Part shown: in pieces, positions 35,333 through 44,546 of the stretch
Numbering within the stretch: the first letter of the stretch is position 1
Layout: every line of letters starts with the position of its first letter
Assembly (NCBI RefSeq): GCF_024347475.1
Contig: NZ_AP025488.1
Coordinates: 1,550,001-1,614,000 of the forward strand
Direction of reading: 5' to 3'
Origin: Vibrio fortis
Lineage (GTDB): Bacteria; Pseudomonadota; Gammaproteobacteria; Enterobacterales; Vibrionaceae
DNA: 64,000 bases
The notes under the pieces: generated by a model
Seen by the model: the letters and a program-made list of their open reading frames with translations, nothing else
Databases searched by the model: none
What the model was told of the DNA's origin: nothing
Position numbers and translations under genes: made by a program

Positions 35333-37750
35333 TTAAACGATTTTCAATGTTTTATCGAAAAAGTTATCAAGAACTTGATTCAAAATATACACCATAATCA
35401 AGAATGAAAAACATAGATTCAAACCATTCATCAACAGATCTGTCATGCTATTTACTTCAATCATGAAAATATCCATTACAGAGACAACAAGAAAACCAAG
35501 ATTCAGATTTAGCATTGGTTCTAAATTTTGCATGAATGACACTGATAAAAACATTAGTAAAACTGTTTTGTAGTTTTCTTCGATGTACATTCCAATACCA
35601 TCAAGCAAACCAAAATCTTTGATTAAAAGCGGTATTCTAATGCAAGGGAAAACCACAAGATTTAAAAACAATTGAACGCTGTATGTAACGAATGCTTTGA
35701 TGACTAACCAAATTGGCATGATTCCATAGAACGCCATAATCAGTGCTGGCATAATCAATGACATTGCGTAGATATGAATAAAGCTTGTATCAAGACCTAT
35801 TGCATACCCCACTGTCTTCACAATCATAGTCCCAACAAAAGTATCAGTCTCATAATTACTAAACACATCAGTCACAGAATAATCAGTAAAGTAAGTGCTT
35901 AGAGCGATACCAACACCTGTTAAACCAAGCATCTTTTTGCTCATTTTAGTACCTACTTCAACATCAGCTTGCTTCGCTTTGTTTTTTGGACTGAAAAGAG
36001 AGTCAAAAAGTTGTGATGCAATGATTATTTTTATTCCTTCTTGCAGTCCATCAATACTGAACTTTGTCATTTCTGTGTGGCGTTGAAGACAGCGATAACC
36101 ATTTCTAATTTGATCTGGATAACGCATACAAGTTGTAAATCGGTCTATCCACATTAACGGCTTTGAGCCAATCCCCATTTTAACCACTTCTTCAAAATCA
36201 GTGGGTATATCAAGATCTTGAATATCTGTCATAGCGAAATCAATGTACTTACTGAAATTGGTAGGTAATGTGTTGAAATCGACTCTCGAGACAGATTCAG
36301 TCACAGCATCTAAGATCGTAGCTTCTTTTATTTCATCAGTTTTAGCGTCTGACACTTCAAACGTTCTACTTGATAACAATCCAGAAGTTTTGAATGAGAT
36401 GTCAAAGAAGTCAGCTATGTGTTTAGTGAATGGAGTTGCTAAACCTAACTTTGTGTTGGATTTTACGTATTCATTTGAAACAAAATCAACTGCCTCTTCA
36501 CAAGCCAAAAATCCCTCTTTGCACAGCTCTTTTGTCTCTGAAATCATCTCTTCAATGGACATACTTTGATTTTCCAAGCCGAAGTGCATAGCGTAGTTTG
36601 TGTTTAAGTCTGTCATTCCACTCGTAGTATCAAGATAACTCCAATACGGGTTATCATAAGCCTTAGTCAGAAAGTCTTTTGAAGCGCACTTTGCTGATAG
36701 GAAAATCAGAGAATTGAATTCAGATTTAGACATAGAATCATGAGGTTCATAAATCGAATCACAGTAAGTTTCATATGACTTGTTGAACTGCTTTTTGCCT
36801 CGTTTTGAAACGTAAGTCGTGTAGATTGAATTGCCATAAATCTGAGTGTTTTGAACTGATTTTTTTAACTTGTATGCATGTGTCGCTAACGCATTCATAT
36901 AGTCGTTAATGAACTTCCATTCATACTGCTTAATGTCAAAACCAAGTTCTTCTGCTCTCTTATGTTTATCAAGATCCTTATTGAACTTGTACGTGTAGTA
37001 GTTCGGACCCATCTGAAACTCTACTTTATAAAGCCTCTCAGTCTCAACAATGTTGAAATGGCTTGAACCTTCACTGCTATTCTGAAGATAAGCTGTTGAG
37101 AAATCTCTAAAATCAGTTTCAAGGTAAGTCTTCTTCTTTACTTCAAAATCTTTAACCAGATGCTCTACTTCAACATTTGATTCAGCAAACTTTTCTGTCG
37201 ATTCTATGACTGACAAAAAGATTGATTCACCAATCGTCTGATAGATTGGTTTATAAACAATTGCTCCATTAGACAGTTTATGTTCAGTCGATGTGTATGG
37301 ACTTGGAATTGTTGAAAAGAAAAAAAATACAAGACCTAAGAATTTCAGACTTTGACTCTCTGCAAGAGACTGCAATTGTTTTGCTTCATTACCTTTTTTG
37401 TAAGCTACTGCTGCTGTATTTAAGCCAGCTTTAAGACCAAAATAGCAGAATAGTATCAATGAGATATAGCAAGACATCATTACAACATACTGAATTAGAA
37501 CTAATAGCATGTCGCTTGTCATTGTTGATACTGATGAATGACTTATGCCTGTTTCATTCCCCAATAGCTTTGAAAAGCTAAGATAAAGGTTGTGAGCCGA
37601 ACTTGTATCAGTTGAGTCTGCAAGCCCGATCTTTGACCACAGTAAAGGACATAACAGCATAAATAAGAAAATAGCAGTTCTTTTAGCCATTTTAAGATTA
37701 AATCTCAATACTTTTTTAAGTAGCTTTTTTAAACCTCCAATTATATTCAT
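35333..37750 (-). CDS. Large polytopic membrane protein, 805 aa (DotA/TraG-like layout)
   Basis: A long charged N-terminus leads into a signal-peptide-like segment (MAKRTAIFLFMLLC to GLADS, about 21-45). Then come a membrane segment near 85-110, a large soluble domain (about 160-590), a hydrophobic region near 600-700 with several spans and two more C-terminal spans, ending without a long tail. GGAG precedes the ATG at 37750; MAKRTAIF at 37690 is a possible but ribosome-site-less alternative. GATGTGGTATTAAAATA upstream is the promoter motif shared with 4907. It has the same layout as the 13749, 16436 and 37863 products and is probably part of the transfer channel. Confidence 0.6.
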   Translation of the reverse strand: MNIIGGLKKLLKKVLRFNLKMAKRTAIFLFMLLCPLLWSKIGLADSTDTSSAHNLYLSFSKLLGNETGISHSSVSTMTSDMLLVLIQYVVMMSCYISLILFCYFGLKAGLNTAAVAYKKGNEAKQLQSLAESQSLKFLGLVFFFFSTIPSPYTSTEHKLSNGAIVYKPIYQTIGESIFLSVIESTEKFAESNVEVEHLVKDFEVKKKTYLETDFRDFSTAYLQNSSEGSSHFNIVETERLYKVEFQMGPNYYTYKFNKDLDKHKRAEELGFDIKQYEWKFINDYMNALATHAYKLKKSVQNTQIYGNSIYTTYVSKRGKKQFNKSYETYCDSIYEPHDSMSKSEFNSLIFLSAKCASKDFLTKAYDNPYWSYLDTTSGMTDLNTNYAMHFGLENQSMSIEEMISETKELCKEGFLACEEAVDFVSNEYVKSNTKLGLATPFTKHIADFFDISFKTSGLLSSRTFEVSDAKTDEIKEATILDAVTESVSRVDFNTLPTNFSKYIDFAMTDIQDLDIPTDFEEVVKMGIGSKPLMWIDRFTTCMRYPDQIRNGYRCLQRHTEMTKFSIDGLQEGIKIIIASQLFDSLFSPKNKAKQADVEVGTKMSKKMLGLTGVGIALSTYFTDYSVTDVFSNYETDTFVGTMIVKTVGYAIGLDTSFIHIYAMSLIMPALIMAFYGIMPIWLVIKAFVTYSVQLFLNLVVFPCIRIPLLIKDFGLLDGIGMYIEENYKTVLLMFLSVSFMQNLEPMLNLNLGFLVVSVMDIFMIEVNSMTDLLMNGLNLCFSFLIMVYILNQVLDNFFDKTLKIV

Positions 37751-37821
37751 AATGTTTCTCCATGTTTTTTTTGGTTATAGTATTTTAATACCACATCAAA
37801 AAATAAGAGCAAGAAAAGAGA

Positions 37822-37845
37822 AAAAGCACTTATCAAAGTGCTTTT
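37822..37845 (-). terminator. Terminator after the 37863 gene
   Basis: AAAAGCACTT / AAGTGCTTTT stem with ATCA loop. Confidence 0.8.
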
Positions 37846-37862
37846 ATTTAAATGAAAAAATA

Positions 37863-40757
37863 TTATTTATCCTTGTTTTTTTCGTCCTTTGGCTTTGTTG
37901 CATTTTGGAATGCTTTTGAAATGCCGTTCAGACCTTTTGTATAGAAACCTAATGCAATACCAGTTGTGTTAGTTTTCACAACGTTATTAACTGAGTTAGC
38001 ACCTTCATCCACTTGCGTTTTTATACCACCTGTTTCATCTAAACTATCAGATAAATTAAGAATCGTTGTCATCAAATACACTGGAAAAAATACTAATAGT
38101 ATCAACATCATGATTATGTAAAAGCCAATTTGCAAATAAGATGTTGGAGAATCAAAATCTAAAAGGAGTGGCATTATGTTTAAAAAGTAAATAAACACTA
38201 CAACGAAAATCACTGTGCAACCTAAAAACAATGGAATGTTTTTCGTATATGAAAAAGTCAAATGAAATATTTTCGTCATACCAATTTCTTCAGCACCATT
38301 CTTGTGAATAGACATCAGTGACATCAACAACACGACAATCATAATCTCATCAAAGTGCATAAAGAATGTGCTGACAGTCAATTGCTGATAAACAGCTAAG
38401 AACTCAGGAATCTTAACAGCGACTTCTTGCAGGGAAGCTAATGTGTAAAGTGCAGTACCAACGAAAAATAACATACCTTCAATCATTGCAGCACCAGCCA
38501 CAAACCCATCAGCTAATGAGAATTTTGATTTTTTCGGTTTCTTTTTCTCTTTACCAATTTCAATAGTGTCTTTGTCTTTATCACCCGAAGCCGAACGGCT
38601 ACCAATCATAAAGACCATTTTCACACCTTTAAAAGCAAAGGAACTTGTCACGGCTGTAATACCCAAGACTTTTGAATCTTCAACAGCTTTCACAACACGT
38701 TCATGTCCAGCCCCGTCCAATGACGTTTGTATACATTCAGCAGTATCGAAACCAATTTTTGAAGACTTACATAGAGTATGTTCAAAATTCTCGTAAACAT
38801 TACCAACTTTGTTTTGCATCACATCAATCACATCACCAAAACCTATATCATCGCTTGTTGATTTTAGAGACTGATTGCCATACTGATTCGTCAATAGCAC
38901 AGTGGCTATATCACCAGATTGGATTAATGAATCTAAGTTGTCTGAACTCATGATTACTGGTTTTGCAGCTTTAACGTCTGCAACAGTATAGAAATTGTAT
39001 AACGCCTCTTCTTTACTCATTGTTGCGAAATACGGCATCGCTTTTTGAGTATCGAAAGTCATTACACTAACAACTTCATTAAACATCTCTTTGTAACCAA
39101 ATGAGCTTTGAGTTAAGTGAGATAAAAGCTTTGGCATAGAGTAAAAACCCTCATTCCATAGCCTCACTACTTTCTCTTCAAGATTATAAGCTTCTTGTAC
39201 GTTTGCGATGAACGCTTCATCGATCTCTTTGTATTGATAAGCTAAATCATCAACAAGAGAAGTGTAGATTTGTTGAGCTTCAACAATAACTTCATCAAAT
39301 GCGACTTCTTGATCAACGTTCTCATCAAGGGCATAGACTCTGTTATGAATTGGTTCTACTTCTCCTTCATCTTTGAAGTTCATGCAGTAGTAAAAACTCA
39401 TATAATTTGTAGTCTCGAAATCGTTATGTTTATAGATGTCTAACGTCTTTCTCATCACTCCCGTATTATTAATGCAAACTGATTCATTTAGCTTGTCATA
39501 CCAACTTTCAAGAGAGTTCATCTTAGTCTTCATGTTTGTAAAATCAGAGATGTCTCTATCTGGGACACCAAAAGTATCTGTACCAACAAATCCAAACGTT
39601 AACCCCTTTTTAAACTCAATCGTGTAAGCGACAAGTAACTGCTTTTTCATGTTGTCATAAGCATCGTTTTGACCGTAAAGAGTCATAAAAGTCTCTTCTA
39701 AAACGCCAGCGTTGCGATTGCTAATTGCATAAGCTTTATCAAAATCTTTAAGCAACTTTTCCCAACCAGATTGATAATCGTTGCTTGATAGAGCAGTGTT
39801 TAAAATTCGAGAAAAATTGATATGTCTCATCACGTTAGACAAATCTTTTGAAAAATCTTTTGTGATTAAGTCTATGCTTCCACATCCAGCAAAATTGACC
39901 TTTTTAAGCGTTGTATAGCCGTTAACTCTCGACACTACATACTGGATTTTGTTTAGCTCCATATCTTCATACTGCGAAAAATAAGGCTCGTTCTTTAATG
40001 CATAAAAATCAGTCAAATCCTTATGACTCTGAAAGTTTCTTGTATCACCTTCTAAAAGCGAGATGTGATACTTCTGATTGTTTGACATGCAAGTTGCTAT
40101 GTCTGACAATTTATCAATTTCGTTATTAGCGACATAAAATGACGAATCTAAAAGTTTGTCGATGTTTGTTGTCATGTCGTTTAGAAAGGGTTTGGTCAAA
40201 GCTCTACCAGTAAAGTTACCAACTTCATTAGTGGCTCTTTTGACACTACGAGATATTTCATTCGTATCTCTGATAATCAGTAACAACAACAAGATAATGA
40301 CAACATAGATTGTTTTTTTCAAACCAACTTCAAAAGTCATTTTGTGATATACAACGTTTATGACAATCATAGTAGTCACATACAGAATCATAGAAAAAGA
40401 GACTATGTAAAAAAATAATGCTTGTTTTGTTTTATTCTTTTTCTGTTCAGCTTTATACAGTTGCTTTTGCTGATCATTCTTTGTCTTAGCTTGCGATTCA
40501 TTGATGTATTTATTTGCTTTAAATAACTCTACATTTGAATCTTTGCTGTCAAACACCTGTGTCGTAGAAATGAACTTATCTAACGACTTACAGACATTGT
40601 TATAGTCTTTGTAGCTTACATTTTTAAGCTCTTGTATTGTCGTAGCTTCAACACATTGAACATCTGTTGGTTCACTCCTTGTAAATAAAAAAGTAGTTAT
40701 TATTGTAAAGGCAAAAATAAAAACCAAAACATGACCTACTTGTATAAGATTTTTCAT
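37863..40757 (-). CDS. Very large polytopic membrane protein, 964 aa (DotA/TraG-like layout)
   Basis: The start at 40757 (MKNLIQVG) follows GGAGG; an ATG at 40790 would include the leader. An N-terminal anchor (VLVFIFAFTIITTFLF), two membrane segments near 105-160, a soluble domain of about 500 residues, a cluster of at least four spans in the C-terminal third and a basic tail (KAFQNATKPKDEKNKDK). The soluble domain is probably periplasmic. It faces the 35333 gene in the same direction with a terminator between, so the two are separately transcribed but likely partners. Homology to DotA or TraG is not established. Confidence 0.6.
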   Translation of the reverse strand: MKNLIQVGHVLVFIFAFTIITTFLFTRSEPTDVQCVEATTIQELKNVSYKDYNNVCKSLDKFISTTQVFDSKDSNVELFKANKYINESQAKTKNDQQKQLYKAEQKKNKTKQALFFYIVSFSMILYVTTMIVINVVYHKMTFEVGLKKTIYVVIILLLLLIIRDTNEISRSVKRATNEVGNFTGRALTKPFLNDMTTNIDKLLDSSFYVANNEIDKLSDIATCMSNNQKYHISLLEGDTRNFQSHKDLTDFYALKNEPYFSQYEDMELNKIQYVVSRVNGYTTLKKVNFAGCGSIDLITKDFSKDLSNVMRHINFSRILNTALSSNDYQSGWEKLLKDFDKAYAISNRNAGVLEETFMTLYGQNDAYDNMKKQLLVAYTIEFKKGLTFGFVGTDTFGVPDRDISDFTNMKTKMNSLESWYDKLNESVCINNTGVMRKTLDIYKHNDFETTNYMSFYYCMNFKDEGEVEPIHNRVYALDENVDQEVAFDEVIVEAQQIYTSLVDDLAYQYKEIDEAFIANVQEAYNLEEKVVRLWNEGFYSMPKLLSHLTQSSFGYKEMFNEVVSVMTFDTQKAMPYFATMSKEEALYNFYTVADVKAAKPVIMSSDNLDSLIQSGDIATVLLTNQYGNQSLKSTSDDIGFGDVIDVMQNKVGNVYENFEHTLCKSSKIGFDTAECIQTSLDGAGHERVVKAVEDSKVLGITAVTSSFAFKGVKMVFMIGSRSASGDKDKDTIEIGKEKKKPKKSKFSLADGFVAGAAMIEGMLFFVGTALYTLASLQEVAVKIPEFLAVYQQLTVSTFFMHFDEIMIVVLLMSLMSIHKNGAEEIGMTKIFHLTFSYTKNIPLFLGCTVIFVVVFIYFLNIMPLLLDFDSPTSYLQIGFYIIMMLILLVFFPVYLMTTILNLSDSLDETGGIKTQVDEGANSVNNVVKTNTTGIALGFYTKGLNGISKAFQNATKPKDEKNKDK

Positions 40758-40890
40758 AAATAAAATTCCTCCATAGTATTTTAATATCATGGATAAGAAC
40801 TAATTCAACATTTTACAAAATGAGTTGTTTATATTGCTTTTATTTAAAAGGGATTTTTTTGAGTGAGTGATGATTTTTCGAGAGATACAG

Positions 40891-40911
40891 AAAATTACAT
40901 TTTGTAATTTT
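40891..40911. repeat. Dispersed palindrome, site 5
   Basis: AAAATTACA-N3-TGTAATTTT, type-A, in the gap upstream of the 37863 gene. Confidence 0.85.
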
Positions 40912-40918
40912 GCGGGCA

Positions 40919-40944
40919 TAAAAAAAGATAGCTTCTGCTATCTT
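40919..40944 (-). terminator. Terminator after the 40943 gene
   Basis: AAGATAGC / GCTATCTT stem with TTCT loop, minus-strand T-run; it overlaps the stop. Confidence 0.8.
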
Positions 40945-41221
40945 ATTTAAAATCGTTTACAGGTTCAGTATGATAACTTTCCCCAAGTATTTTTCTTATA
41001 TTTTTTAAATCAAAGATTAATCCACGTTTATCATAATCCACATGCTCCAAATCCTTGATGTAGGACATATCACATAACAATGACAAATCTAACAGCGACA
41101 TATTTTTTGATTCAATTAAATTCATAATAGTATCAATGTGCTGTCTAACGTAAAAATGACAATCAAACTTTTCATTTGCTTTTGAGTAAGTAACAACTTC
41201 TCTTATTTTATAATCTAACAT
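40943..41221 (-). CDS. Small hypothetical protein, 92 aa
   Basis: Not recognised. The start at 41221 (MLDYKIREV) follows ATGGAGG. Mixed charge, helical, no signal. The final stop sits inside the terminator. Confidence 0.6.
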   Translation of the reverse strand: MLDYKIREVVTYSKANEKFDCHFYVRQHIDTIMNLIESKNMSLLDLSLLCDMSYIKDLEHVDYDKRGLIFDLKNIRKILGESYHTEPVNDFK

Positions 41222-41597
41222 AATCACCTCCATTATAATTTTATGTCTATTAATATTAATCCACAAAAAAATCGATATGACAAGTTATACTGAAAATCAT
41301 ATAGCTTTATTGTCATAATATCGTTTAGGTAAAGGAATAAAAAATATAGACAGACAAGAAAAAAGAAAGCATATAGCTTTCTTAATTCTAATTAAAACAT
41401 GGAGGTTTTAATTACACCAAATCAACAAGAAATATCATTCAGAAATCCTTTTCAACCTTGATATCAAAGGTAATACATTCCTTTTTGTCTTTTCAATGAA
41501 AATGTCATTTATTTCTAATTATAATAATAAGGATGTATTATATTAAATACCATGCAATTTTTATTTTGTAAATAGATAATACAAAAATAATATAAAT
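41222..41597. other. 376-bp noncoding region with a leader lacking a gene
   Basis: No gene supported. It contains a minus-strand terminator (41363-41383) and, on the plus strand, ATGGAGG at 41399 followed by the usual spacing, but at the expected start codon ATT-ACA is found. Reading from the ATG of the leader gives only 20 codons. This may be the remains of a lost gene. The rest is AT-rich. Confidence 0.4.
41363..41383 (-). terminator. Minus-strand terminator in the 41222-41597 gap
   Basis: AAGAAAGC / GCTTTCTT stem with a 5-nt loop; the minus strand continues into T-rich sequence. It lies about 215 bp beyond the 41598 stop. Confidence 0.65.
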
Positions 41598-42761
41598 TTA
41601 TTTTGGTCTGTAATTCTTAAATCCATTATTCAAACGGCTATCCTTTATTTTTTCTAACATACAGTCATTATCAATTTTTAAGTTGTCTAACTCATACTTA
41701 AATCTTGAATTGATAAGTTCAATCGCTTCTTCTTCTGTAATACCTAAACGATAGGGATTCATTACTTTTAACTCAGAAGATTCAATGTCGATAACCAGAG
41801 ATTCTTCACTTTCAACTGGCACTTCTCCACTCAGAGAAAGTTCAATAGCAAGTACATCATACTTAAATAAACCAAGCTTTTTTTCTGCTACATCTGCATA
41901 GCCAAGATTTGATACTTGATGGTCAATCTCTATCAATTCCATATCATTCAGATCAGTTAAAGTGTATCTCTGCAGATCCTCAAAGAGTTGCTGTTTAAGC
42001 TCATTAACTACTTCATCAACGATGTTGTTATGAGAGTTATTTATCAAAGATACGAAGTCGTTTAACTCATTCTCCTGAAAGCCGAAAGCTTTGATATTGT
42101 CTAACTTGTAATAGACTTGGTGTTTACTTTGCGTCCCTTTTAACTCAACCTCTAAGCGCATGTTGGGTACAGGAAAAGATGGTAGATACAAGTCAATCTC
42201 CACCCTTTTCTCATCATCAGAAAAAGCATTGAAATGAGGTTCAATTAACTCAGAACGGACGACATGAGCATTCTCAATCAACGTTGTTGAAAGGAATGGT
42301 TCACGATTCTCTATCAGCTCACCATATCGCCTTACATCAGCTACAAAGCTCTTATTTTCAGTGTCAGTGAAGTAGTTTGTTAAATGATCTACTTTATCAG
42401 TCAATTCACTACAATAAAAAACATCAGAACCAGCTATCGCAAGATAGCCATAACGCTTTATGTCTCTGTAAAAATTCTCCGTAAGGTTGTAGTGATGTGC
42501 AAAACCACTCATCAACGTTCTTGTATTTGGCAGTTGATAAAGCTCTATATCTTTATCAAAAGCCTTTTTCAAAGCTTTTGATGTACCTTCTGAAATATTG
42601 GAAGTAAGAGCTATCGTGTTAGTTAAAATTGGATTTAACTGATAAAGATAATCAAAATATTCATTCTGATCTTCATCTTTAAAAAATTGATTTGCTTGTA
42701 TCAATCGTTTTACTTGATGATTTTCCTTTCTGTTCTTAAGAAAGTTCTGTATTTCTTGCAT
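41598..42761 (-). CDS. Hypothetical protein, 387 aa
   Basis: Not recognised. The start at 42761 (MQEIQNF) is set by GGAGG at about 42770; an in-frame ATG at 42776 belongs to the leader. Helical and acidic, without signals. A perfect GGTCCTGATATAAT promoter lies upstream. Confidence 0.7.
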   Translation of the reverse strand: MQEIQNFLKNRKENHQVKRLIQANQFFKDEDQNEYFDYLYQLNPILTNTIALTSNISEGTSKALKKAFDKDIELYQLPNTRTLMSGFAHHYNLTENFYRDIKRYGYLAIAGSDVFYCSELTDKVDHLTNYFTDTENKSFVADVRRYGELIENREPFLSTTLIENAHVVRSELIEPHFNAFSDDEKRVEIDLYLPSFPVPNMRLEVELKGTQSKHQVYYKLDNIKAFGFQENELNDFVSLINNSHNNIVDEVVNELKQQLFEDLQRYTLTDLNDMELIEIDHQVSNLGYADVAEKKLGLFKYDVLAIELSLSGEVPVESEESLVIDIESSELKVMNPYRLGITEEEAIELINSRFKYELDNLKIDNDCMLEKIKDSRLNNGFKNYRPK

Positions 42762-42787
42762 ATTAAAATCCTCCATATATATTTCTC

Positions 42788-42801
42788 ATTATATCAGGAC
42801 C
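42788..42801 (-). promoter_or_regulatory. GGTCC-type promoter of the 41598 gene
   Basis: GGTCC, TGA, TATAAT on the minus strand, with TTTGCA 16 nt before the -10. Best copy of the motif and a perfect extended -10. Confidence 0.65.
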
Positions 42802-42828
42802 TTGAAAAATGCAAATCGAGGCATAAAA

Positions 42829-42850
42829 AATGACTTCTTTTGAAGTCATT
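42829..42850 (-). terminator. Terminator after the 42854 gene
   Basis: 9-bp stem AATGACTTC / GAAGTCATT with a 4-nt loop and minus-strand T-run. Confidence 0.85.
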
Positions 42851-42853
42851 CCA

Positions 42854-43924
42854 CTATCTTCTGAATGAAGACCTTTTCTTTTTGTTTTTTGATTCTACTG
42901 ACATTTCATCATCTGGTTTGTCTACTTGCTCTTCATCTGATTTATTTTTTAGATAAGAAAGACAATCCATCATATCTTTATCATTCTGACGTTCTTCTTT
43001 TGCTTTTAAATGTGGTTTTGGATCATCATAAAACTCAACAAAATCTGATACAAACATATCTATATCAACAGGTTGTGATTCTTCAACAAAATCATCCAAC
43101 TCAAAAGGAATGTAATCCCTGTATAAAATTGAATTTTCCCTTTTTTGCATTTCTTGTTTTAGTGACTCTGTAAAGTCATTCTCATCGTTTATATTTTCAA
43201 TTGACAGTTCAATGTGCTCATTCCTGTCATGAGATAAAAACCACTTTTCGTTTGCACATGTTATCAATAGCTTTTCATGCAAACAGTCATTCATATTTTT
43301 TGAAATAAGATAATCATAAAAATATTCTGCCATTAAGTTTGTTCCCATTGATTTTTGTAGGGCATCAAAATTAAGCACACCTACTTCAACTAATGAATTG
43401 CTTGGTAGTTTGTTCATATGCGAATATTCTTTATAAGGTAATGCCACCCCCCTTTCGTTCAACGAATCTATTCGATTCTTTGGTTTATCATAGAAATGAA
43501 CTAACGCTTCAATGTCTTCAAGATTTTCAACATATAAATGCTCTCCTTTGTCATTTGACATAAAATACAAACTTTCTTCATTTTCAAACAAATCATGTTG
43601 CGTAATTTTAGTTAAGTGGCAAACAGATTGTTCTCTTACAAACTCGTTGAAACCACTCACTGAATCCAAGTGATTCAACATCAATAAATCCATATCTAAT
43701 TCACCTATTTCCAATGCATCTTCTCTTTCACCATATATCTTTTTGTAACGAAATAATGTTTCTGGTGGAAAAAAACCCCAATCAATTTTTTTTGTTTCAT
43801 TAATATGGGCGTAGTCGTAATACAAACCAGTAGATTCGTACCATTCATCATTTTTGGCTTTCCTATTTTTAATTTCAATAATTGTTCCATCATGAAATTC
43901 AATTTCTTTATATACCACTCTCAT
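42854..43924 (-). CDS. Hypothetical protein, 356 aa, basic C-terminus
   Basis: Not recognised. Mostly acidic, with a C-terminal tail of KNKKKRSSFRR. Similar basic tails end the 33917 and 53462 proteins. GGAGG at the leader and an extended -10-like TGATATAAA upstream. Cytoplasmic. Confidence 0.65.
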   Translation of the reverse strand: MRVVYKEIEFHDGTIIEIKNRKAKNDEWYESTGLYYDYAHINETKKIDWGFFPPETLFRYKKIYGEREDALEIGELDMDLLMLNHLDSVSGFNEFVREQSVCHLTKITQHDLFENEESLYFMSNDKGEHLYVENLEDIEALVHFYDKPKNRIDSLNERGVALPYKEYSHMNKLPSNSLVEVGVLNFDALQKSMGTNLMAEYFYDYLISKNMNDCLHEKLLITCANEKWFLSHDRNEHIELSIENINDENDFTESLKQEMQKRENSILYRDYIPFELDDFVEESQPVDIDMFVSDFVEFYDDPKPHLKAKEERQNDKDMMDCLSYLKNKSDEEQVDKPDDEMSVESKNKKKRSSFRR

Positions 43925-44288
43925 TGTCTACCTCCATGTTTTCATTTGGTATAATATTTTTATATCAAATATTTAATACTTTTCAAGAAAAGTGCATAAA
44001 TGAAAAATAAAACGTGAGATTGAATCTTATTTTTTAAGTCGTGTATTCACTCGAAAAGATTTACGCTGGCGTTCATTAAACACCTTCACTAAGGCATTTT
44101 GACGGTAGCAAGTGAAAAATTAAAGATACGACAACAATATATGTATTATTCTCTTTCTTTCATCAATAAAGACGATAATTTAGGGAAAACCAACGATTGC
44201 ACGTTGTGAGTTTGCGTGAAATGTGTGGGGAATTATGCGGAATCTTTAACACAAAAAAACGATAAGCATTTAGCTCATCGTGAATTTT
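43925..44288. other. 364-bp noncoding region with possible structured RNA
   Basis: No gene. Two nested stems can be drawn, GTCGTGT (44038-44044) with ATACGAC (44126-44132), and TTCACT (44085) with AGTGAA (44111). The region is less AT-rich than its surroundings. It ends in the terminator of the 44289 operon. Whether it is transcribed is unknown. Confidence 0.3.
44254..44280 (-). terminator. Terminator of the 45114-44289 operon
   Basis: On the minus strand CGATGAGC / GCTTATCG pair (one G-U) around a 5-nt loop, then T7. Confidence 0.75.
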
Positions 44289-44546
44289 TTATTTTTGTAT
44301 ATGTTCAATCTCTGTTGTGGATCTTGGTTCGTCAAATGCAAGATTCAAAAAGAAGAAAGACTGAAATAGTGAGATCATAAACATCAACACTACCATTAAC
44401 TTTAACTGCTTAACCTCGAACTCTCTGTCATCTTGTCGATTGGCGATGTGTTGCATATCATTGTAAATCTGCTTCTCTGATTCGTCTTTGAAACCTTGTT
44501 CTTCCTTCTCTATCTGCTCAGATAAAAGGTCATGATTACTACTCAT
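44289..44546 (-). CDS. Small single-span membrane protein, 85 aa
   Basis: The start at 44546 (MSSNHDLL) is chosen for its AGGAGG. A charged N-terminal half is followed by one membrane span (LKLMVVLMFMISLFQSFFFLNLAF), then a short tail. It overlaps the upstream gene by 8 bp. Layout fits a small accessory membrane protein of a transfer system; identity unknown. Confidence 0.65.
   Translation of the reverse strand: MSSNHDLLSEQIEKEEQGFKDESEKQIYNDMQHIANRQDDREFEVKQLKLMVVLMFMISLFQSFFFLNLAFDEPRSTTEIEHIQK

Noticed and set aside
13749..40757. Firm assignment of the large membrane proteins to DotA, TraG or VirB6
   Set aside because: Only layout agrees; no family motif could be pointed to by eye.
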